Part shown: piece after piece, positions 36,397 to 45,501 of the stretch
Position numbering within the stretch: position 1 is the stretch's first letter
Layout of the letters: each line of letters begins with the position of its first letter
Assembly (NCBI RefSeq): GCF_945859825.1
Contig: NZ_CAMAPC010000001.1
Coordinates: 248,001-312,000, forward strand
Direction: 5' to 3'
DNA length: 64,000 bases
From: Pseudoalteromonas holothuriae
GTDB lineage: Bacteria; Pseudomonadota; Gammaproteobacteria; Enterobacterales; Alteromonadaceae
Translations under genes and position numbers: made by a program
The notes under the pieces: model-generated
Told to the model about the DNA's origin: nothing
Databases searched by the model: none
The model's input: only the letters and a program-made list of their open reading frames with translations

Positions 36397-37522
36397 TAAT
36401 AAGAGCGCAGCTGTGCAAAATTGTACGCCATTAGTCAATGAGGTTAGTATGGAAAAAAGTGCAGTAGCAGCACAGTTATCACAGCAATTTGGACTCGAAA
36501 GTGTGCAACCTGTGATGAACCCAATTGGTAATGGCCATATTAATACCACAATGTTGCTTAAAGGTGATAAACGAGCTGTTGTAGTGCAAAAGCTTAATAC
36601 TGATGTATTTCCAAATCCTGAGCATTTGGTGGAAAATGCACGCGCCATTGAGCAACATCTAACAGAAAAAGCAAATAATGGCGAATACCGCTTAAATATC
36701 ATTAAGCATTTGCCTACATTAGAAAATAATTACTTGGTAAATCTAAATGATGGTGTATGGCGCGCATTAGAGTTTATTGGCGGCAGTTACAGTGAAGATA
36801 TTGTTGACTCTGCTGATAAAGCACAAGCCGCAGCGAATGCATTTGGCTTGTTTGCAAAAGCGCTAGAGGATTTTGAAGCGCGCCAGCTACATCATGTGAT
36901 CCCTGATTTTCATAATTTAGCTAAGCGCATTGATACCTTTGAGCAGACGCTTGCAAAAGACTCCCATGGTAGAGCTGCAAAGTGTGCAGCTGAGATTGTT
37001 TTTTGCCAATCACAATTTTCATTGGCAGATGAATTACAAACAATACTTAAATCTATTCCACTGAGACCATGCCATAATGATACTAAAATCAACAATATGT
37101 TGTTTTGTAGTAAAACCAATCAAAGTAAAGCCGTGATTGATATGGATACGTGTATGCCTGGTTATTGGTTGTTTGATTTTGGTGATATGGTGCGAACATT
37201 TTGCTCTCCAGAAGCAGAAGACTCTCTTAATTTAGACAATGTAATTGTTAGAGAGGAAATTTTCTCAGCTATCGTTAAAGGCTATGTAGAACCTTTAGCT
37301 GATACGTTAACGGAGCAAGAAAAGCAAAGTTTTTTATTAGGCGCTAAAGTGATGCCATTTATGATTGGTTTACGTTTTTTAACAGATTACCTAGATGGTG
37401 ATAATTATTTCGCAATACATCGCGCTGATCATAATCTGCAACGGGCCCGGAACCAGTTTAAACTATATCAAGATGTGTTAGCTAAAGAGCCATTACTTAC
37501 ACGCATTTTGGCAAAGTATTAA
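36383..37522 (+). CDS. nahK: N-acetylhexosamine 1-kinase (NahK-like)
   Basis: 379 residues from the ATG at 36383 (AGGA upstream, overlapping the previous stop). A start at 36449 would give 357 residues, closer to Bifidobacterium NahK (359), and also has a GAGG site. The match to NahK is strong along the length: NPIGNGHINTT, VQKLNTDVFP, PCHNDTKINNML, VIDMDTCMPG, LFDFGDMVR and RFLTDYLDGDNYF. NahK phosphorylates GlcNAc or GalNAc at the anomeric carbon. The upstream nucleotidyltransferase and downstream GH109 gene fit a GalNAc/GlcNAc salvage route. Confidence 0.87.
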   Translation: MNNVNNKSAAVQNCTPLVNEVSMEKSAVAAQLSQQFGLESVQPVMNPIGNGHINTTMLLKGDKRAVVVQKLNTDVFPNPEHLVENARAIEQHLTEKANNGEYRLNIIKHLPTLENNYLVNLNDGVWRALEFIGGSYSEDIVDSADKAQAAANAFGLFAKALEDFEARQLHHVIPDFHNLAKRIDTFEQTLAKDSHGRAAKCAAEIVFCQSQFSLADELQTILKSIPLRPCHNDTKINNMLFCSKTNQSKAVIDMDTCMPGYWLFDFGDMVRTFCSPEAEDSLNLDNVIVREEIFSAIVKGYVEPLADTLTEQEKQSFLLGAKVMPFMIGLRFLTDYLDGDNYFAIHRADHNLQRARNQFKLYQDVLAKEPLLTRILAKY

Positions 37523-37534
37523 TTAGAATATATT

Positions 37535-37556
37535 AAGGCGCTGAAGCGCCTTTTTT
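37535..37556 (+). terminator. Rho-independent terminator after nahK
   Basis: AAGGCGCT and AGCGCCTT form a perfect 8-bp stem and run into six Ts. It separates the kinase pair from the GH109 gene, which has its own 250-bp upstream region. Confidence 0.88.
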
Positions 37557-37808
37557 AATGATACCAATGTTATCAAACCACAGTCCACAGCATAAAAGTA
37601 ACTTACTCATTTTGATAAAATCTTATCGTTAATTTTATCTTTTTTATAGTGCCGCAGTATTGTACATTTATTCTTTATGCAGTCTTTTTTCAGTCTTTGA
37701 CTTTGCTTGTAGCTAAATACACTGAGTGAAATTTAGTCGCATTCATTTTGTATTATTGTAAGGATAAGGTAGCTTGCAAGATGAAGTATCTTTTAAGGAA
37801 CAATCATA

Positions 37809-39188
37809 ATGACAAAAATGAATCGTCGCGACTTTCTTAAGGCGGCTGGCACGGTAGGCGCTACAGCAATGGCGACGACACTATCTGGTTGTGCTTTGAA
37901 TGAGCCTAATATAATGACACCAGCACGCCAAGGCAAGTCGGTTATGGGGTTGGTGAGTGAAAAACTAGAGGTTGTGCGAGTTGGCTTTATTGGTGTAGGT
38001 CAACGTGGTTATGGGCATGTAAAGCGTATGAGCCAGTTAGAGGGCACGCGCATTATGGCTATCTGTGATACCCATGATGAGGTACTCAACAGGGCCGTTA
38101 ATTATTTGACAGAGCAAGGGCTAGAAAAGCCTAGCATGTACTCAGGCACTGAATTGGCATATCAAGATATGTTAGCGCGAGATGATATTGATATTGTGAT
38201 TATCTCTACGCCTTGGAAGTGGCATGCGCCGATGGCTATAGATACCATGAATAGCAATAAACACGCATTTGTTGAGGTGCCTTTGGCCCTGACGGTTGAA
38301 CAGATGTGGGATATTGTTAATACGGCGGAACGTACTCAGCGCCATTGTATGATGATGGAAAATGTTAACTATGGGCGCGATGAATTAATGGTGCTGAATA
38401 TGGTCCGCCAAGGTGTCTTTGGTGAACTATTACATGGCGAAGCTGCATATATTCACGAATTGCGCTGGCAGATGAAAGAAGTTGATCATAAGACCGGTTC
38501 TTGGCGAACCGATTGGCATAGCAAGCGCAATGGTAATTTATATCCAACTCATGGACTTGGCCCTGTATCTCAGTATATGAATATAAACCGGGGTGACCGC
38601 TTTGACTATTTAACTTCTATGAGTTCACCAGCTTTAGGGCGTGCAGCTTATGCTAAACAAGAATTTGATCCGCAGCACCAACGTAATCAAGCAAACTATA
38701 TAGCGGGTGATATGAACACCACCATGATTAAAACTGTGCTTGGGCGTAGTATTATGGTGCAGCATGACACAACAACACCTAGGCCTTACTCTAGGCATAA
38801 TCTAATTCAAGGCACTAACGGTGTATTTGCCGGGTTCCCTAATCGTATTGCTTTGGAAAAAGACAGCGAGAAGAGTTTTCATGAATGGGATTATGACATG
38901 CAAAGCTGGTATAAAAAATATGATCACCCACTTTGGTTGCAAATGGGAAGTGAGGCTCAGCGCAATGGGGGACATGGTGGTATGGACTTTTTGATGTTTT
39001 GGCGCATGATCTATTGTTTACGCCATGGTGAGCCGCTTGATCAGGATGTTTACGATGGCGCGGCATGGTCAGTGATCTCTCCTTTATCAGCTCACTCGGT
39101 TGCAAATCGCAGTGCTGTTGTAGATATTCCAGATTTTACCCGTGGTGCATGGCAGTTTGCTAAACCCTTAGCGGTTGTTGGCACGTAA
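37809..39188 (+). CDS. GH109-type alpha-N-acetylgalactosaminidase, Tat-exported lipoprotein
   Basis: 459 residues. Twin arginines (NRRDFLK, residues 5-11) and a lipobox LSGC ending at Cys28 mark a Tat-exported lipoprotein. The Rossmann domain ([13 protein letters not shown]) and the long central [26 protein letters not shown] and [15 protein letters not shown] motifs place it in the Gfo/Idh/MocA-like glycoside hydrolase family 109, which uses bound NAD to cleave alpha-GalNAc. It probably works at the outer membrane or periplasm on host- or alga-type glycans. The released sugar would suit the NahK pair just upstream. Confidence 0.87.
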   Translation: MTKMNRRDFLKAAGTVGATAMATTLSGCALNEPNIMTPARQGKSVMGLVSEKLEVVRVGFIGVGQRGYGHVKRMSQLEGTRIMAICDTHDEVLNRAVNYLTEQGLEKPSMYSGTELAYQDMLARDDIDIVIISTPWKWHAPMAIDTMNSNKHAFVEVPLALTVEQMWDIVNTAERTQRHCMMMENVNYGRDELMVLNMVRQGVFGELLHGEAAYIHELRWQMKEVDHKTGSWRTDWHSKRNGNLYPTHGLGPVSQYMNINRGDRFDYLTSMSSPALGRAAYAKQEFDPQHQRNQANYIAGDMNTTMIKTVLGRSIMVQHDTTTPRPYSRHNLIQGTNGVFAGFPNRIALEKDSEKSFHEWDYDMQSWYKKYDHPLWLQMGSEAQRNGGHGGMDFLMFWRMIYCLRHGEPLDQDVYDGAAWSVISPLSAHSVANRSAVVDIPDFTRGAWQFAKPLAVVGT

Positions 39189-39231
39189 ACAACCCACCTG
39201 CAAGTATGGACAGATAAATCGAGTGCGCATA

Positions 39232-39723
39232 ATGAAAAGCTGCTTAATATTTTTAGCTGTCGTATTGAGTGGTTGTAAAGCAACACCTCAAGCAATGCCA
39301 TTGGCGACGGTTGTTGCGCAATATATTGAGGTGTTTCAAAAGCGTCAAGACTTTGAGCGATTGCTTACATTTTATGCGCCTAATGCTCAACTTGAAGATA
39401 TGATTTATGGGCATGTGGCCGCTGATAAAAAAGCCATTGCAAAGTTTTATGATTGGCCAAATAACAAAGTTGAAGTGCTTGAAGGTAAAGCATTGTTTTG
39501 CGTTTCGCAAAAAATTATAGATACACAACAGCGTGTGGTTATTTTTACTGGTCAGTTTCACCGTTTTTCATATTCTGGTATGGAATTGGGGCCGTGGCGT
39601 TTTTTAATCAAACTACAATTTAATGAGCAAGGGAAAATAATTTATCAACAAGACTGGATAAATTACACGCCTCGTACCTTAATTGATGAGAGTAAAAATT
39701 TAAATACATCGCATAATTCATGA
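39232..39723 (+). CDS. NTF2/SnoaL-like lipoprotein
   Basis: 163 residues from the ATG at 39232; an upstream in-frame start at 39175 would lie inside the GH109 gene. The signal sequence MKSCLIFLAVVLSGCKA has a lipobox ending LSGC. The rest has the pattern of the NTF2-like alpha-beta cone fold (YIEVFQKRQDFERLLTFYAPNAQLED). The function is unknown. It lies 43 bp after the GH109 gene on the same strand and both are exported lipoproteins, so a supporting role at the envelope is plausible. Confidence 0.72.
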   Translation: MKSCLIFLAVVLSGCKATPQAMPLATVVAQYIEVFQKRQDFERLLTFYAPNAQLEDMIYGHVAADKKAIAKFYDWPNNKVEVLEGKALFCVSQKIIDTQQRVVIFTGQFHRFSYSGMELGPWRFLIKLQFNEQGKIIYQQDWINYTPRTLIDESKNLNTSHNS

Positions 39724-39760
39724 ACCTGCAAAGCGATTTGTTCGGTGTGTTTTGTAGGTT
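39723..39760 (+). terminator. Hairpin between the NTF2-like gene and the thiamine genes
   Basis: AACCTGCAAA (39723-39732) pairs with TTTGTAGGTT (39751-39760), including one G-U. It begins within the stop codon and is not followed by a T-run, so it is at best a weak terminator or an mRNA-stabilising hairpin. Confidence 0.4.
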
Positions 39761-39780
39761 ATGACAATGAGTGAGTCTAA

Positions 39781-40029
39781 ATGAAATTATCTATAGAAAT
39801 AAGCAAGTATCCTTTGCATGAAGAGTATATACCGTTCATTAAGGATTTTATTGAGCGACTTAATCAGCACCCAGAACTGAAAGTTCAATCTAATGGCATG
39901 TCTACGCAGGTTTTTGGTGATTATGATGTAGTGATGGATTTGTTGCAAAAACATATGAAACGTTCTTTTGAACAGTATGGGAAAATCGTGTTTGTGTGTA
40001 AATTTATTTGTGGTGACTTGTCTCTTTGA
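39781..40029 (+). CDS. Small thiamine-binding-type protein (YkoF/MTH1187-like)
   Basis: 82 residues. The wording KLSIEISKYPLHEEYIPFIK and NGMSTQVFGDYDVVMDLLQ fits the thiamine/HMP-binding ferredoxin-like fold of the YkoF/MTH1187 group. No signal peptide is present, so it acts in the cytoplasm, perhaps buffering thiamine or sensing it. It overlaps the PnuT-like gene by one base and starts the thiamine trio. No TPP riboswitch is seen before it. Confidence 0.72.
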   Translation: MKLSIEISKYPLHEEYIPFIKDFIERLNQHPELKVQSNGMSTQVFGDYDVVMDLLQKHMKRSFEQYGKIVFVCKFICGDLSL

Positions 40030-40655
40030 TGCTAGATTCAACACAATCGTATTTAAGTGAGTTAACAACCCTTGTGTATTGGGAATATATCGCTGTGCTA
40101 TTAGGTTGTGTATATGTACTTTTGGCGGTGAGAGAAAACCAATGGTGCTGGTACGCAGGGTTTGTGAGTGCATTAATGTATGCCCTTATGTATTGGCAAG
40201 GTCAGTTATGGGTTGAATCACTACTGAATTTTTATTATGTGATTATGGCCGTTATTGGTATGTGGTCATGGCGTCAAGGTTCAATAAATCAGCCATTATC
40301 AATCACATCTTGGCCCGTTAGAGTACATATGTGTATTATCGCACTTACCTCACTAATTGCTTTTCTTTTGGGTGCAGTTGCAAGTATTTATTCTAATTAT
40401 ATTGTACTCAGTTATTTTGAGAGTTTTACTTTGTGTTTTGCCGTTATTGTGACTTATCTAGTGGTAAAAAAGGTGCTTGAAAATTGGCTTTATTGGATTG
40501 TTATTAATGTTGCGCCGATGTATTTATATTTTATGAAAGGCTACTACCCAACACTCGCTTTAGCTGTTTTGTACACGCTGATGGCATTTGTTGGTTACAA
40601 ATATTGGTATGAAAGCTACGAGGTAAAAAAGGGAAAAACGCTTGCTCAGTTGTAA
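40029..40655 (+). CDS. pnuT: PnuC-family transporter, probable thiamine transporter PnuT
   Basis: 208 residues and about seven hydrophobic helices. The PnuC family helix FYYVIMAVIGMWSW with its paired tryptophans is present. PnuC proteins are facilitators whose cargo is trapped by phosphorylation; neighbours decide the cargo. Here the flanking thiamine-binding-type protein and kinase point to thiamine rather than nicotinamide riboside. I chose the ATG at 40029, overlapping the previous stop (TGATG); the TTG at 40026 is less likely. Confidence 0.85.
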   Translation: MLDSTQSYLSELTTLVYWEYIAVLLGCVYVLLAVRENQWCWYAGFVSALMYALMYWQGQLWVESLLNFYYVIMAVIGMWSWRQGSINQPLSITSWPVRVHMCIIALTSLIAFLLGAVASIYSNYIVLSYFESFTLCFAVIVTYLVVKKVLENWLYWIVINVAPMYLYFMKGYYPTLALAVLYTLMAFVGYKYWYESYEVKKGKTLAQL

Positions 40656-41469
40656 ATTAGATAATAAAAAGGCTTACGCAAAGTTATGTAAACTGCTGCC
40701 AGAGATTGTTGTCTATCAACTTAAGCCATTAAACAAGGGGTTGAGCAATGATAACTATTGGATTGATTCCTCTATTGGCACTTTGCTGTTAAAAAGCTAT
40801 CGAACCGACTTACCTGTGGCTACATTACAAACGCAGCAGCAGTTAGCAAAATATAATGATCTTACGTCTGAGGTACACGCCTGGTGTGAAACTCAACGTA
40901 TTGCGGTGTTTTCTTTTATTCCAGGAAAGGATTCACCGGCTCAATTAGGTGATAATTTAATTAAAACTGTGCAGTTTATTCACCACTTTAAGCCCAGTGT
41001 GCACTTACCTACATTGTGTATGGTTACACTGCTTAAAGCATTAGACAACAACCTAGCATCGCCTATAAAAAACGCATTAGCTTGGTGTATAACTACATTA
41101 GAAGTTTTACCTATTTCAATAGGGCTGTGTCATAACGATCTGGTGTTAGAAAACATCATTTATAATCAGCAAAATATTAAAATTATAGATTTTGAATATG
41201 CAGCCTACAATGATATTTATTTTGATTTGGCTGCGTTAAGTAGTAGTTTTAAACTTACAGAAGAACAACGCAACGCGATGCTGGCACGTTATTTTGAGTT
41301 ACAGAGTCAGCCAGTGCCCAGATACGCTTACAATAAACTTGCAGCGTATCAGATTGGCTATTTACTTTTGAGCATTCAGTGGTACGAACACAGAGGTTAC
41401 CAAGATTTGGTAATTCCTTTGCGACATCAATTAACTCAATGGGTGTCTCAGATACCACCCAAACGTTGA
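40642..41469 (+). CDS. Aminoglycoside/choline-kinase-type phosphotransferase, probable thiamine kinase
   Basis: 275 residues. The kinase motifs are GLCHNDLVLENI (Brenner motif) and KIIDFEYAAYNDIYFDLAAL (metal-binding Asp). A thiamine kinase would trap imported vitamin as thiamine phosphate, matching the upstream PnuT-like carrier. The TTG at 40642 is preferred as the start: AAGGG lies about 8 nt upstream, it overlaps pnuT by 14 bp, and no ATG follows before the conserved NKGLSNDNYW segment. The 3' end overlaps the convergent HTH gene by 22 bp. Substrate assignment rests on context. Confidence 0.78.
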   Translation: MLSCKLDNKKAYAKLCKLLPEIVVYQLKPLNKGLSNDNYWIDSSIGTLLLKSYRTDLPVATLQTQQQLAKYNDLTSEVHAWCETQRIAVFSFIPGKDSPAQLGDNLIKTVQFIHHFKPSVHLPTLCMVTLLKALDNNLASPIKNALAWCITTLEVLPISIGLCHNDLVLENIIYNQQNIKIIDFEYAAYNDIYFDLAALSSSFKLTEEQRNAMLARYFELQSQPVPRYAYNKLAAYQIGYLLLSIQWYEHRGYQDLVIPLRHQLTQWVSQIPPKR

Positions 41470-41630
41470 GCTAATTCTTTATACTTTTCAACATCTGATT
41501 TATCAAAAATTGGTTGACCTTGAGGGTCTTGGTCTTTTGCAACTAGCAGGTTTTCTCTGGCAAGTCGTTTTACACGCTCTACCTTAACACCTAAAAATTC
41601 AGCGACTTGCTCTGTGGTCATCGGGGTCAT
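41448..41630 (-). CDS. Small MerR/excisionase-like helix-turn-helix protein
   Basis: 60 residues, start ATG at 41630 preceded by AGAGGAT. The sequence TTEQVAEFLGVKVERVKRLARENLL has the wing-helix pattern of MerR/excisionase-type DNA-binding domains, with a conserved IFDKSDVEKYK tail. It could be a regulator or a relict excisionase, given the tRNA gene 245 bp to its right. It overlaps the end of the thiamine kinase-type gene tail to tail. Confidence 0.65.
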   Translation of the reverse strand: MTPMTTEQVAEFLGVKVERVKRLARENLLVAKDQDPQGQPIFDKSDVEKYKELAQRLGGI

Positions 41631-41875
41631 AATTAAAAATCCTCTTGGGGTATAAAATTGCAGCGACGCTTTTTAGTTAAAGTAGTGCGACAGTTGCATT
41701 GCCATAGCCGATTACAGTACTCATTTTAAGCATCTGTATCAATAAGCATAGTTAAATATCGTGTTTTTTGTGTTTTGTATAGTATTTTTTTGAATTTCAG
41801 GTGGTTTATTAACCATATAGCACACAAATGCTAGTATTTTTTTTACTATACCATTATCATTATCGCCACTGACGC

Positions 41876-41950
41876 GCTCTCGTGGTGAAATGGATATCAC
41901 GTAGCTCTCCGGAAGCTAAGTTGCAGGTTCGATCCCCGCCGAGAGCGCCA
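41876..41950 (+). tRNA. tRNA-Arg (anticodon CCG), CCA encoded
   Basis: The acceptor GCTCTCG (41876-41882) pairs with CGAGAGC (41940-41946), followed by discriminator G and CCA. The D-arm is GTGA/TCAC, the anticodon arm TAGCT-CTCCGGA-AGCTA with anticodon CCG, and the T-loop TTCGATC. One A-C mismatch sits in the middle of the T-stem (GCAGG/CCCGC). The body resembles the argW-type arginine tRNA more than the usual CCG isoacceptor. The flanks CACTG and CAGTG extend the acceptor pairing outwards, perhaps in the precursor. Confidence 0.92.
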
Positions 41951-41974
41951 GTGCCTACCAAATATAATTGCCAT

Positions 41975-42946
41975 TTATAACCAGTGCTTTCTTCTAAAAT
42001 AATAGCCGATGCTGCCCGTTAATAAGCATAATGTAGTTACAAATAGTGCAAATGCATAAGGTGATTCTGTACCGGGTATCCCGCCAATGTTAACGCCCAG
42101 AAGGCCAGTTAAAAACCCTAATGGCAAAAACAATGCCGCTACTACTGACATCACATACATACGCTGATTTAACTGTTCACTCAGTTGGTTTGATAAACTG
42201 TGTTGAATGACCTGGGCACGTTCAATGGCTGATTCTAACTCCTCAACATAACGACTTAGTGCATTATCGGCCTCGTTTAATTTTCGCGCTGCAGTATCGT
42301 TCAGCCAATCAGGCTGATATTCTAACAATTCGCTAATGGCCACTTTTTGTGGTTTTAAATAACGTTTTAGCGCAATAGTTTGTCGACGGGTTGTAGAGAG
42401 TAAATTAGCATCAATATGTTCCTCTTGATTATCTAAAGTATCTTCAAAGGCGTCTAGCTGCTCATCAATTTGGTAGATCACATCTTGCATCCTAGCAGTG
42501 AGACGTTGTACCAAAGTACTTAATAAGTCGGCGATGTTCTTTGGGCCTTTCCCCGCTTTTAGAGACGCGAGTATATCTTGCGCTGACATTAATTGACGTT
42601 TTCTACAGGTTATTAAGATGTGCTCATTCACAAAACAGCGTATAGAAACCATATCTTCAGGACTTTGTTGAGGGTTTAAATTTACACCACGCAAAAAAAG
42701 CAACAAGCCACTTTCAGCAGGTGCCACACGAGGGCGAGTGGCATCCATTGTCATTGCCTGCCATTCCCACTCCTCAATAAAGTGCTGACTCTTTAACCAC
42801 TCAATTGTTTCGTCATGACTATAATCAAAGTGCAACCAAATTAGTTTGTCTTGTGATTGTAATTGGGTCACTTTATCAAGATCAGACAGTGTTTGTGCGC
42901 CACCTAAGCCATCTAATTGTACCGCATGAACTAAACCCGAATTCAT
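41975..42946 (-). CDS. zntB: CorA/ZntB-family divalent metal transporter
   Basis: 323 residues from the ATG at 42946, which follows AAGGAAG; upstream in-frame ATGs up to 43003 lack a ribosome site. It has a long soluble N-terminal domain and two C-terminal membrane helices ending in the family loop GVNIGGIPG, the ZntB variant of the CorA GMN motif. ZntB-type proteins move zinc, the direction of transport being debated. It stands alone, with tRNA-Arg on its left. Confidence 0.85.
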   Translation of the reverse strand: MNSGLVHAVQLDGLGGAQTLSDLDKVTQLQSQDKLIWLHFDYSHDETIEWLKSQHFIEEWEWQAMTMDATRPRVAPAESGLLLFLRGVNLNPQQSPEDMVSIRCFVNEHILITCRKRQLMSAQDILASLKAGKGPKNIADLLSTLVQRLTARMQDVIYQIDEQLDAFEDTLDNQEEHIDANLLSTTRRQTIALKRYLKPQKVAISELLEYQPDWLNDTAARKLNEADNALSRYVEELESAIERAQVIQHSLSNQLSEQLNQRMYVMSVVAALFLPLGFLTGLLGVNIGGIPGTESPYAFALFVTTLCLLTGSIGYYFRRKHWL

Positions 42947-43088
42947 CTTTATCTTCCTTTTAGGTGTTTTCATCATGGTTGTACAAAATGCTTGATACTT
43001 CAATGTAATTTTTTAATTGTTTGGATAAATAATATTCACTGTTATATGCTGAATATTGCTGTATAAAACAGGTTTTTAAGGAGCGAGT

Positions 43089-43523
43089 ATGTCGAACATG
43101 ATACATGTTGGTTGGCGTGAATGGTTATCCTTGCCTGAGCTGGGGATTATGCGTATTAAAGCCAAAGTTGATACAGGGGCACGTACCTCTTGTTTACATG
43201 CTTTTAAAGTTGAAACGTATGATAATCATGGTCAAGCATGGGTGAGGTTTTGGTTGCACCCAGAGCAAGAGCGTGCAGACATAGAAATTTGTTGTGAAGC
43301 ACCAATAAAAGATGAAAGGCAAGTTACAGACTCTGGTGGTCATAAAGAAATGCGCTATGTTATAGAGAGTAATGTAACAATTGGCGGGCAAAGTTGGCCG
43401 ATTGAATTAACACTGACAAACCGCGATAACATGAAATTTAGAATGTTATTAGGACGCACAGCGATGGCAGGACGGATTGTTGTTGACCCAAGCGCTTCGT
43501 ACTTAACTAAAGAAATGGAATAA
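43089..43523 (+). CDS. rimB: RimB-like retropepsin-type protease (ATP-dependent zinc protease family)
   Basis: 144 residues. The aspartyl-protease-like motif [13 protein letters not shown] is near residue 27, and the end [20 protein letters not shown] is characteristic of this family. In Pseudomonas, RimB works with RimK to control glutamate tails on ribosomal protein S6. Here it lies two bases before rimK, supporting the same pairing. RBS AAGGAGC is ideally placed before ATG 43089. Confidence 0.85.
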   Translation: MSNMIHVGWREWLSLPELGIMRIKAKVDTGARTSCLHAFKVETYDNHGQAWVRFWLHPEQERADIEICCEAPIKDERQVTDSGGHKEMRYVIESNVTIGGQSWPIELTLTNRDNMKFRMLLGRTAMAGRIVVDPSASYLTKEME

Positions 43524-43525
43524 CA

Positions 43526-44431
43526 ATGAAGATAGCGATTTTATCACGCAACAAACAACTTTACTCAACGCGTCGCTTAATTGAAGCGGCAACACAGCGC
43601 GGGCACGAAATTTTAGTATTAGATGCGCTACGTTGTTATATGAACATTAACTCTCAAGAGCCAGAAGTACATTTTAAAGGTGATAAAGTCGTTAATGTTG
43701 AAGCGGTGATCCCGCGTATTGGTGCATCTGTTACTTTTTATGGTTGCTCAGTCTTACGTCAGTTTGAAATGATGGGTGTATATCCACTGAATGAATCTGT
43801 TGCTATTTCACGCTCTAGAGATAAATTAAGATCACTACAATTATTATCTCGAAAGGGTGTAGGTATGCCCACAACAGGGTTTGCGAGTAAACCCGATGAT
43901 GTTAAAGACTTACTTGAGATGGTTGGCGGAGCCCCTGTGGTAATTAAGTTGCTAGAAGGGACGCAGGGTATTGGTGTGGTATTGGCTGAAACACGTAAAG
44001 CCGCAGAAAGTGTTATCGAAGCGTTTATGGGACTCAAAGCCAATATTATGGTGCAAGAGTATATTAAAGAAGCGGGCGGTGCGGATATTCGTTGCTTTGT
44101 TATCGGTGATAAGGTTATCGCTGCAATGAAGCGTCAAGCGCAAGAAGGAGAGTTTCGCTCTAACTTGCACCGAGGAGGCAGTGCGAGTTTAGTACGCATC
44201 ACACCAGAAGAGCGCAAAACAGCCGTGGCGGCCGCTAAAGCAATGGGCCTTAATGTGGCCGGGGTTGATTTGCTGCGTTCAAGCCGTGGTCCATTGGTGA
44301 TGGAAGTAAACTCTTCTCCAGGACTTGAAGGTATTGAAAAAGCAACAGGCAAAGATATTGCTGGTATGATCATTGAGTTTATTGAAAAAAATGCAGCTTC
44401 AAAAAGGACCGCAACTCGTGGCAAAGGCTAA
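43526..44431 (+). CDS. rimK: Ribosomal protein S6 glutamate ligase RimK
   Basis: 301 residues, ATP-grasp fold. Signature segments include [53 protein letters not shown] and [14 protein letters not shown]. It adds glutamates to the C-terminus of S6 or to itself. Its 3' end overlaps the M14-type gene by 14 bp. Confidence 0.93.
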   Translation: MKIAILSRNKQLYSTRRLIEAATQRGHEILVLDALRCYMNINSQEPEVHFKGDKVVNVEAVIPRIGASVTFYGCSVLRQFEMMGVYPLNESVAISRSRDKLRSLQLLSRKGVGMPTTGFASKPDDVKDLLEMVGGAPVVIKLLEGTQGIGVVLAETRKAAESVIEAFMGLKANIMVQEYIKEAGGADIRCFVIGDKVIAAMKRQAQEGEFRSNLHRGGSASLVRITPEERKTAVAAAKAMGLNVAGVDLLRSSRGPLVMEVNSSPGLEGIEKATGKDIAGMIIEFIEKNAASKRTATRGKG

Positions 44432-45479
44432 AATAAATAGACCCTTTACTTTGTTAGATACGACCATTGGGGTAGGTGAGCGAAAAACGTTGTCATTAGA
44501 GATAGCTAAGCTATATACCCACACACCGTTGACTATTCCGATTGAAGTGGTCAATGGATTAGAGGCAGGTCCTGTTGTATTGGTTTGTGCCGCTATCCAT
44601 GGTGATGAACTTAATGGCGTTGAAGTTGTTCGCCAATTGTTGGCTAAAGTTGATGTACAAGAACTTAAAGGTACTTTAATCGCAGTTCCGGTAGTAAACG
44701 TGTTTGGTTTTGTACAAAAATCACGTTATTTGCCCGATAGGCGTGATTTGAACCGCTGTTTTCCGGGCTCTGTTCGCGGTTCATTAGGGGCAAGAATGGC
44801 ACATATGTTTTTCTCTCAAGTGGCAAGTCTATGTACGCATATTATAGATTTGCATACCGGAGCAATTCATCGCTCAAACTTGCCACAGATTCGAGCTGAT
44901 TTATCATGCCCTGAAACCGCTGAAATTGCGCATGCCTTTGGCACGCCTGTTGTTATTGATGCTTCTTTGCGTAATGGCTCATTGCGCAGTGAAGCAAGCA
45001 GTCGCAATATTCCCGTTATTACTTACGAGGCGGGCGAAGCGTTGCGTTTTGATCCATTAGCAATAGCAGCGGGTTTACAAGGTGTGGAAAACGTACTTAA
45101 AAAGTTGAGAATGTTAAAAGGGCGGCGACGTAAAAAAGGTCCTGAAGCAGTGATTGCTGCCTCTACTAGCTGGGTTAGGGCTGAAGTTGATGGTATTGTG
45201 CGTGCGCAAGTTAATTTAGGAGAACGAGTAAGTAAAGGCCAAGTGCTTGCTTACATTGATAACCCACTAGGTAATAATGAACTTGCGTTGCTTGCTCCGA
45301 GAAGTGGCATTGTCATTGGTCAACAAACAATGCCATTAGTTAATGAAGGTGATGCGGTATTTCATTTAGCGTATTTTGCTCATGCAAATAGCATTGTTGG
45401 GCAGCAAGTAGAGTCGTTTATTGATGAGTTAAGTGAAAATAACTATTCTAATGACAATAGTGTTGAGTTAAATAATTAA
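44418..45479 (+). CDS. Succinylglutamate desuccinylase/aspartoacylase-like M14 family protein
   Basis: 353 residues from the GTG at 44418, which is preceded by AAGGAC; an ATG at 44391 is also open. Zinc-site motifs [11 protein letters not shown] (His, Glu) and [10 protein letters not shown] are present, as in AspA/AstE. The C-terminal part ([21 protein letters not shown]) resembles a biotinyl/lipoyl-like beta-barrel found in this subfamily. Together with RimB and RimK it forms a three-gene operon. A role in trimming glutamyl or acyl groups from the RimK products is possible but unproven; there are no ast genes here. Confidence 0.82.
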   Translation: MAKAKINRPFTLLDTTIGVGERKTLSLEIAKLYTHTPLTIPIEVVNGLEAGPVVLVCAAIHGDELNGVEVVRQLLAKVDVQELKGTLIAVPVVNVFGFVQKSRYLPDRRDLNRCFPGSVRGSLGARMAHMFFSQVASLCTHIIDLHTGAIHRSNLPQIRADLSCPETAEIAHAFGTPVVIDASLRNGSLRSEASSRNIPVITYEAGEALRFDPLAIAAGLQGVENVLKKLRMLKGRRRKKGPEAVIAASTSWVRAEVDGIVRAQVNLGERVSKGQVLAYIDNPLGNNELALLAPRSGIVIGQQTMPLVNEGDAVFHLAYFAHANSIVGQQVESFIDELSENNYSNDNSVELNN

Positions 45480-45501
45480 CTGTTTTACTCATCACTATTT
45501 A

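Noticed and set aside
39724..39780. TPP riboswitch before the thiamine genes
   Set aside because: No CUGAGA-type core or the second conserved GACCUG-like segment is found; only a simple 10-bp hairpin.
41448..41950. Integrative element next to tRNA-Arg
   Set aside because: Only a small HTH gene is present; no integrase and no copy of the tRNA 3' end elsewhere in the window.
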